The notes beneath the pieces were generated by a model. The model saw only the letters and a list, made by a program, of their open reading frames with translations. It was not told where the DNA came from and ran no database searches. 11,539 nucleotides of DNA from contig CAKSQL010000046.1 in the NCBI GenBank assembly GCA_934486735.1, positions 1 through 11,539 on the forward strand. Direction: 5' to 3'. The position numbers and the translations under genes are program-made. How positions within the stretch are numbered: the first letter of the stretch is position 1; every line of letters begins with the position of its first letter. Origin of the DNA: an uncultured Clostridia bacterium. GTDB lineage: Bacteria; Bacillota; Clostridia; UBA1381. Positions 7,881-11,539 of the stretch are shown piece by piece.

Positions 7881-8657
7881 ATGGAAGAATGCTTTTTTGA
7901 AAATAAACATTTTAAAGATTTGAATCCGCGCGGAGTAGGATATGAACGGTGCGCGCCCGGGCATTCGTGCGGGCCGGAGACGCGCGACCATTTTCTTTTG
8001 CATTATATTATATCGGGCGAGGGATTTTTGAGAATCGAACATAAAACATATCGGATTGAGGCAAATAATCTGTTTATAATTCCGCCGGATACGCTCTTTT
8101 ATTTCCAGGCGGACTCGGATAATCCTTGGGAGTATACATGGCTGTGCTTTGACGGAGAATACGCAAATAAGCTGTATCGGCTGAAATCGCCCGTTGTTCC
8201 CGCAAAAGCCGAATACTTTGAAAATCTCCTCGAATGCCGAAATCATACAGGCATGGAGGCGGACTATCTCGCCTCGCGGCTGTGGGCAATTTTTGCTCAG
8301 CTTTTTCGTCAGAGAAAGTATGATGACTATGTCGCAATCGCACGCGATTATATCACTACCAATTATATGCGAAAAATCCGAATTGAAAATATCGCGGATA
8401 ATATCGGAATCAGCAGAAAGTATCTGTCAAAGCTTTTTAAGGAATCGACCGGTCAGACGATGCAGGACTTTTTGATTAACCTGAGACTTAATAAAGCGCG
8501 CGGATTGATTATAAATCATGGCTATAGCGTGCATGCCGCGGCAAGCATTGTCGGCTATGACGACGTTTTCGCCTTTTCCGCACTTTTTAAAAGACATTTC
8601 GGACATCCGCCGAAATATTATATCGGCAAAACCGATGATATCGATGATGAAACGTGA
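7881..8657 (+). CDS. AraC-family transcriptional regulator with N-terminal cupin sensor
   Basis: This is a 258-residue cytoplasmic regulator. Residues about 14-100 match the cupin-like AraC ligand-binding domain: a HYIISGEGFL strand, a FIIPPDTLFYF turn, then WEYTWLCFDG. Residues about 150-248 form the double helix-turn-helix. The first helix pair is near 167-191 (IADNIGISRKYLSKLFKE). The second is near 216-244 (SIVGYDDVFAFSALFKRHFG) and ends in the family's hallmark F-x-R-x-F-G-x-x-P pattern. The length is usual for sugar-responsive members such as MsmR/RhaS-like proteins. The start is set by AGAAAGGA ten bases upstream. The gene is divergent from the SLH/CBM operon across 276 bp, so it most likely senses a sugar and controls that operon, and perhaps itself. 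The ligand cannot be read from sequence. Confidence 0.93.
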   Translation: MEECFFENKHFKDLNPRGVGYERCAPGHSCGPETRDHFLLHYIISGEGFLRIEHKTYRIEANNLFIIPPDTLFYFQADSDNPWEYTWLCFDGEYANKLYRLKSPVVPAKAEYFENLLECRNHTGMEADYLASRLWAIFAQLFRQRKYDDYVAIARDYITTNYMRKIRIENIADNIGISRKYLSKLFKESTGQTMQDFLINLRLNKARGLIINHGYSVHAAASIVGYDDVFAFSALFKRHFGHPPKYYIGKTDDIDDET

Positions 8658-8755
8658 AATAATAAGAATAGGGCAGCAGTTTTTAAAGACAGCAGTTCAA
8701 AAATTGTGCCTTTTGAGATCCGCGGAAATTTGATTTTGAAAAAATAGATAGGAAA
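8658..8755. other. Intergenic DNA after the AraC-family gene
   Basis: This AT-rich stretch lies between the AraC-family stop and the first palindromic repeat. Apart from two loosely similar CAGCAGTT segments I see no gene, promoter or T-tailed terminator. The adjacent palindromic repeat sits between two convergent genes and may end transcription from both sides. Confidence 0.4.
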
Positions 8756-8858
8756 GACTCCACCCGTCATTTCCCTTTGGGAAATGACACCCTCCTCGGC
8801 GAGGAGGGCATTAGGCTCCCTCCCCGAGGGAGCTGTCAGTGCGGCTGACTGAGGGAGT
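8756..8858 (+). repeat. Dispersed palindromic repeat, copy 1 (four stems)
   Basis: This 103-bp element is closely repeated at 10987-11091. It contains four consecutive hairpins. The first has perfect 10-bp arms GTCATTTCCC/GGGAAATGAC (8766-8788). The second has CCCTCCTC/GAGGAGGG (8790-8808). The third has GCTCCCTC/GAGGGAGC (8815-8833). The fourth has GTCAG/CTGAC (8836-8850). The outer ends ACTCC and GGAGT form a short terminal inverted repeat. There is no coding capacity and no clear target duplication. Similar GC-rich palindromic units are familiar as dispersed intergenic elements in Clostridia. A MITE-like origin or a role as a two-way transcript end between the convergent flanking genes are both possible. 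Confidence 0.85.
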
Positions 8859-8909
8859 ATCAGGCGTATTGAAATTCAGATTGATAAAATATATTCTCCT
8901 TACTCTGTT

Positions 8910-9368
8910 TTACAGCCGCAGTCCCTTTATATCCTTAATGCGCGACAGAATCATATTGCAGCTACAGCTGACCACACCGGGCAATGTATCGATAACTGTG
9001 TGCAGGAAATTTTCCATTTCCTCTGCCGAAGCGGCAACCGCATGAACATGAAGTTTATCTTTTCCTGTAACACGATAAATCTGTGTAACCGTATTATCCC
9101 GATTCAATATCTCTGTGACATCTGACAGGCAGTTCGGCGTCGTTTCTATTTCAAAATAACAGGAAACCGCTCCGCTGATCTTCTGCGGATTGATAACGGT
9201 TGTATATTCCTCGATAATTCCTTTCTGCTCCAGAGCCCGGATTCTGGCTTTTACCGCAACTCTTGAGATACCGATTTTTTCGCCGATATCGGAATAGGAT
9301 ATGCGCGCATTCTCTATCAAGAGCTGCACAATCTCCCGATCCAATTCATCCAGTCCGTTCAAATACAT
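8910..9368 (-). CDS. Lrp/AsnC-family transcriptional regulator
   Basis: This is a 152-residue cytoplasmic DNA-binding protein of usual family length. Residues about 5-57 form the winged helix-turn-helix (LDELDREIVQLL, then IGEKIGISRVAVKARIRAL as turn and recognition helix). Residues about 66-142 form the RAM effector-binding domain, with the strand YRVTGKDKLHVHAV in the position where family members usually have a G-x-x-D effector turn. Such proteins form dimers and octamers that respond to amino acids. The start is fixed by GGAGG seven bases before the ATG (9376-9380). The gene is divergent from a MATE exporter across 143 bp with back-to-back promoters. It therefore probably controls that exporter and its own gene. 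The effector is unknown. The downstream side converges on the AraC-family gene with a palindromic repeat between them. Confidence 0.93.
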   Translation of the reverse strand: MYLNGLDELDREIVQLLIENARISYSDIGEKIGISRVAVKARIRALEQKGIIEEYTTVINPQKISGAVSCYFEIETTPNCLSDVTEILNRDNTVTQIYRVTGKDKLHVHAVAASAEEMENFLHTVIDTLPGVVSCSCNMILSRIKDIKGLRL

Positions 9369-9403
9369 AACAATTCCTCCGTCGATTTGATTATTACAAA
9401 TAT

Positions 9404-9432
9404 ATCATAGCACATTTCTTTCTAAAAGTAAA
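9404..9432 (-). promoter_or_regulatory. Promoter of the Lrp-family gene (extended -10)
   Basis: On the minus strand TTTACT (9427-9432) and TATGAT (9404-9409) are 17 bases apart, and TGC immediately precedes the -10 to give an extended -10. The expected start is near 9397, with a leader of about 29 nt. Its -35 is only seven bases from the -35 of the divergent MATE promoter. Confidence 0.7.
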
Positions 9433-9460
9433 TATGATATTGACTTTTCGGTGCAAAAGT
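9424..9460. promoter_or_regulatory. Candidate Lrp-family operator: three AAAAGT half-sites
   Basis: AAAAGT occurs at 9424-9429 and 9455-9460, and its inverse ACTTTT at 9443-9448. The second and third copies form an inverted repeat with a 6-bp centre lying between the -35 and -10 of the MATE promoter. The first copy overlaps the -35 of the Lrp-family promoter. Lrp-type octamers often bind several spaced sites in such shared regions, so this is a plausible autoregulatory and MATE-control operator, but it is inferred. Confidence 0.4.
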
Positions 9461-9468
9461 AGTATAAT
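9440..9468 (+). promoter_or_regulatory. Near-consensus promoter of the MATE gene
   Basis: TTGACT (9440-9445) and a perfect TATAAT (9463-9468) are separated by exactly 17 bases. This is the strongest promoter in the window by sequence. The expected start near 9475 lies downstream of the ATG at 9434 and so excludes that upstream start for the MATE protein. Confidence 0.85.
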
Positions 9469-9500
9469 AATTACGATATGTAAGTTATATCTTTCGTTTC

Positions 9501-9505
9501 GGAGG
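9501..9505 (+). promoter_or_regulatory. Ribosome binding site fixing the MATE start at 9512
   Basis: GGAGG is followed by six bases and then ATG at 9512. This ATG begins MNRDLTKGP, a typical N-terminus of the family. An out-of-frame ATG at 9507 and the in-frame ATG at 9434 are poorer choices. Confidence 0.85.
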
Positions 9506-9511
9506 TATGTT

Positions 9512-10879
9512 ATGAATCGGGATTTAACAAAAGGACCTGTTATCAAGTCCATGCTGCTGTTTGCCATTCCCATGATTTTGGGGAATTTATTGCAGCAGTG
9601 TTATAACATTGCCGACACGCTGATTGTCGGACAGTTCCTCGGGCGGAATGCCCTTGCGGCGGTTGGCTCGTCCTTTACGCTGATGACCTTTCTGACTTCT
9701 GTCATTTTCGGTCTGTGTATAGGAAGCGGCGCTTTGTTTTCAATGCGGTTCGGGGAACGGGATGAAAAAACTCTGCGCGAGAATCTGTGCGCATCTTTCT
9801 TTTTTATTGCATTCGTGACGGTGATTTTGAATATTTTAGCTTTCATCTGCCTGGACGGACTTCACACTTTTCTCCGGGTTCCTGACGAGGCCTGGGGCGA
9901 TATGCGGACGTACCTTTTCGTGATTTTTATCGGGATTCCCGCCGTTTTCCTGTACAATTACTTTGCTTGTTTTTTACGGGCAATCGGAAATTCCGTCATA
10001 CCGCTTGTGTTTTTGGCTGTTTCCGCTGTGCTGAATATCGTCCTTGATCTTTGGTTTGTGATTAGCTTGGGGAGAGGTGTTGGCGGAGCGGCGGAAGCGA
10101 CTGTAACGGCACAGTATCTTTCCGGCATCGGCATCGCCGTTTATACACTTCTGCGTTTTCCACAGGTGCGCTCAATAGGTAAAATTCACTGCCTGCGGAG
10201 AGAACGCGTTTGCGAAATTATCTCTTTTTCCACGCTGACATGCGTGCAGCAATCGGTTATGAATCTCGGTATTCTTATGGTTCAGGGGCTTGTCAACAGC
10301 TTCGGTCCGGTCGTGATGGCTGCCTTTGCCGCCGCTGTGAAAGTCGATGCTTTTGCTTATATGCCTGTGCAGGATTTCGGCAATGCCTTTTCTACATTCA
10401 TTGCGCAGAACTACGGAGCAAAAGAAAGCGCCCGAATACGCACCGCGCTGAAAAACGCCGTCTGTATTTCCATGACTTTCAGCGTTGTCATATCCGCACT
10501 CGTGTTCACTTTTGCAAAACCGCTCATGATGATTTTCGTGGAAGCCGGAGAAGCCGAGGTCATTGCCGAAGGCGTGCGGTATCTGCGCATTGAAGGCGTG
10601 TTTTACTGCGGCATCGGCTGCCTGTTCCTGCTCTACGGATTGTATCGTGCACTGGGGAAGCCGGGAATGAGCGTAGTTCTCACAGTCATTTCATTGGGCG
10701 CACGCGTTGTGCTGGCATACCTGCTGTCCGCTGTTCCCGCATTCGGCGTGACCGGCATATGGTGGTCGATTCCAATCGGCTGGGCCTTGGCGGATTCGGT
10801 CGGCTTGATTTATTATAAATTCCGAAAGAAAGCGTTGCTTTCTTTCGAACAGGCAAAGATGACTGCAAATGAACTTTGA
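9512..10879 (+). CDS. MATE-family multidrug/metabolite efflux transporter
   Basis: This is a 455-residue integral membrane protein of normal MATE length with about twelve predicted membrane helices. They form two homologous six-helix halves, roughly 13-212 and 240-435. Family signs include AIPMILGNLLQQCYNIADTL at 18-37, containing the conserved helix-1 Asp at 35, and VGQFLG just after it. In the second half the segment QNYGAKE occurs near 298-304, where most members carry a Q-N-x-G-A motif. The family exports cationic drugs or metabolites using a sodium or proton gradient. The substrate and coupling ion cannot be read here. The start is set by GGAGG and by the promoter position. The divergent Lrp/AsnC regulator suggests induction by an amino acid or related metabolite. 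Near the 3' end the coding sequence contains a perfect 11-bp inverted repeat. Confidence 0.93.
   Translation: MNRDLTKGPVIKSMLLFAIPMILGNLLQQCYNIADTLIVGQFLGRNALAAVGSSFTLMTFLTSVIFGLCIGSGALFSMRFGERDEKTLRENLCASFFFIAFVTVILNILAFICLDGLHTFLRVPDEAWGDMRTYLFVIFIGIPAVFLYNYFACFLRAIGNSVIPLVFLAVSAVLNIVLDLWFVISLGRGVGGAAEATVTAQYLSGIGIAVYTLLRFPQVRSIGKIHCLRRERVCEIISFSTLTCVQQSVMNLGILMVQGLVNSFGPVVMAAFAAAVKVDAFAYMPVQDFGNAFSTFIAQNYGAKESARIRTALKNAVCISMTFSVVISALVFTFAKPLMMIFVEAGEAEVIAEGVRYLRIEGVFYCGIGCLFLLYGLYRALGKPGMSVVLTVISLGARVVLAYLLSAVPAFGVTGIWWSIPIGWALADSVGLIYYKFRKKALLSFEQAKMTANEL
10823..10847. repeat. Perfect 11-bp hairpin inside the MATE coding sequence
   Basis: CGAAAGAAAGC (10823-10833) and GCTTTCTTTCG (10837-10847) are perfect inverse complements around a GTT loop, 32 bases before the end of the gene. 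The sequence encodes part of the cytoplasmic tail (FRKKALLSFEQ). Its right arm, with two preceding bases, recurs as a 13-mer in the intergenic element at 11380-11392. Confidence 0.75.
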
Positions 10880-10986
10880 TCTTGATATGCGACACCGAGA
10901 CAGCTGTGATAAATTTGATTTTTAGGTTAAATAAAGCTTTGAAAATTTAGAATTGTTAAAAGCAAATTAATGCAAAATATTTTGGC
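10880..10986. other. AT-rich flank after the MATE gene
   Basis: No gene is visible. A short self-complementary ACAGCTGT occurs near 10899-10906, but there is no GC stem with a T-run that I would call a terminator. The 660 bases from here to the window end contain no supported coding sequence. Confidence 0.4.
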
Positions 10987-11091
10987 GACTCCACCCGTCA
11001 TTTCCCTTTAGGGAATGACACCCTCCTCGGCGAGGAGGGCTTAAGGCTCCATCTTTGAGGGAGCTGTCAGCCGCAGGCTGACTGAGGGAGT
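10987..11091 (+). repeat. Dispersed palindromic repeat, copy 2 (four stems)
   Basis: This 105-bp element matches the copy at 8756-8858 in the same orientation; the first 23 bases and the second stem are identical. Its first stem has one bulged base and its third stem one mismatch. Its fourth stem is longer, GTCAGCC/GGCTGAC, and accounts for the 2-bp length difference. The changes are partly stem-preserving. Together with copy 1 it brackets the Lrp-family and MATE genes. Confidence 0.85.
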
Positions 11092-11113
11092 TACCCAAAT
11101 CATGTGATTTTTG

Positions 11114-11425
11114 TCACACGCTTGCTTAGGAATTGAAAAAATGTTCCTCAGCATTCAAAACGAACCCAACGGCAGAAGCCAAAAGAAAGCAATTCGAATC
11201 CGCCTAAAAATTTGCGACACCAAATCTGTTTCAGAATTATTTTCTTTTTAGGTCGAAGAATTTTGAAAGAGCAAATTTTTGGTTTCACAAGGCAAAAACA
11301 GAGGTAATCCTTTTTATGGATTGCCGAGTATTTTAACGCAGTGAAAGCGGAAATTCGCCTTTCAAAATCGGAATTTGAATTGCTTTCTTTCGGCTATTTG
11401 TACTCCGAGTGGTTCGCTTTTGGGC
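11114..11425 (+). repeat. Hairpin element copy A, split by a 227-bp insert
   Basis: The left part (11114-11173) aligns with 11444-11504 with a few changes and one gap. The right part (11401-11425) is identical over 25 bases to 11515-11539. In copy B the two parts are joined by 10 bases, but here by 227 bases. The outer arms CGAACC and GGTTCG, CGG and CCG, and AAAA and TTTT still pair across the insert. The structure is therefore a hairpin whose tip has been replaced or invaded. No coding sequence is present. Confidence 0.7.
11174..11400. repeat. Palindromic insert in the tip of hairpin element A
   Basis: The ends of this 227-bp segment are imperfect inverted repeats. GCC then AAAAGAAAGCAATTC near 11178-11195 faces GAATTGCTTTCTTTCGGC at 11377-11394. 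Further inside, AAAAATTTGC (11206-11215) faces GCAAATTTTT (11271-11280), and TTTTGAAAG (11261-11269) faces CTTTCAAAA (11359-11367). GGTAATCC/GGATTGCC (11303-11325) forms a separate 8-bp stem. No open frame with a ribosome site is seen. A MITE-like or structured-RNA element is the inference. Confidence 0.55.
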
Positions 11426-11443
11426 GCTCTGCTCATCTTTATA

Positions 11444-11539
11444 TCACGCACTCGCTTAGGGATAGAAAAAAATATTCCTCAGCGTTCAAAACGAACCCGA
11501 CGGCGTACTTTGCGTACTCCGAGTGGTTCGCTTTTGGGC
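11444..11539 (+). repeat. Hairpin element copy B, cut by the window end
   Basis: This copy has an uninterrupted hairpin. AAAA, CGAACC, CGG and GTAC pair in turn with GTAC, CCG, GGTTCG and TTTT around a five-base loop, with small internal loops. The outermost AGCG arm at 11481-11484 would pair with CGCT, of which only the beginning falls inside the window. It directly follows copy A in tandem. The full length and right boundary cannot be seen. Confidence 0.7.

Noticed and set aside
7876..7923. Short leader peptide of 15 codons overlapping the AraC-family start
   Set aside because: The ATG at 7876 is only five bases from the ribosome site and the peptide has no regulatory signature; overlap in another frame is probably chance.
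8750..8864. Target-site duplication flanking the palindromic repeat copies
   Set aside because: The bases immediately outside the two copies do not form matching direct repeats, so insertion by transposition is not shown.
9478..9483. ATG-TAA start-stop unit in the MATE leader
   Set aside because: It is within a few bases of the predicted transcript start with no ribosome site, so translation there is unlikely.
9434..9511. N-terminal extension of the MATE protein by 26 residues from an upstream ATG
   Set aside because: The ATG at 9434 lies upstream of the near-consensus promoter and its expected transcript start, has no ribosome site, and the family N-terminus matches the ATG at 9512 with GGAGG before it.
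8756..11091. CRISPR array
   Set aside because: The repeats occur only twice, are over 100 bp, and are more than 2 kb apart with genes between them; no cas gene is present.

Overview
The window reads as an anaerobic, single-membrane Firmicute of class Clostridia (probably Oscillospirales/Eubacteriales). The grounds are strong GGAGG-type Shine-Dalgarno sites, S-layer homology (SLH) anchoring, secreted FN3/carbohydrate-binding-module proteins, an AraC/CupA-type regulator and dispersed GC-rich palindromic repeats in AT-rich intergenic DNA. The genetic code is standard. No tRNA, rRNA, CRISPR array or transposase is visible.

Region 1 (1-7604, minus strand) is a cell-surface operon. It is read in the order 1351-residue SLH protein, 478-residue FN3/CBM-like protein, 629-residue FN3/CBM-like protein. 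All three carry signal peptides. The first two genes are 21 bp apart. The second and third are separated by 126 bp holding two tandem stem-loops. The two smaller proteins share a duplicated FN3 + jelly-roll module and a related C-terminal domain. None of the three shows a recognisable catalytic domain, so the operon looks like a surface binding or scaffolding set. The 629-residue protein stops exactly where its sibling has the Trp of a Trp-Asp motif.

Region 2 (7605-8657) is the control region and a divergent AraC-family regulator. Two well-formed sigma-A promoters point into the surface operon and one into the regulator gene. An inverted pair of AT-rich half-sites touches both sides. The likely arrangement is a sugar-sensing regulator controlling the surface operon.

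Region 3 (8658-11091) is an Lrp/AsnC regulator divergent from a MATE efflux pump, with back-to-back promoters of near-consensus sequence. Three copies of an AAAAGT half-site cover the promoter region. The pair is bracketed by two same-orientation copies of a 103-105 bp multi-stem palindromic repeat.

Region 4 (10880-11539) has no gene. It holds the second palindromic repeat, then two copies of another hairpin element. In the first copy the hairpin tip is replaced by a 227 bp sequence that is itself an imperfect palindrome. The second copy runs off the window end. This nested-palindrome structure and the catalysis-free surface operon are the least explained things here.
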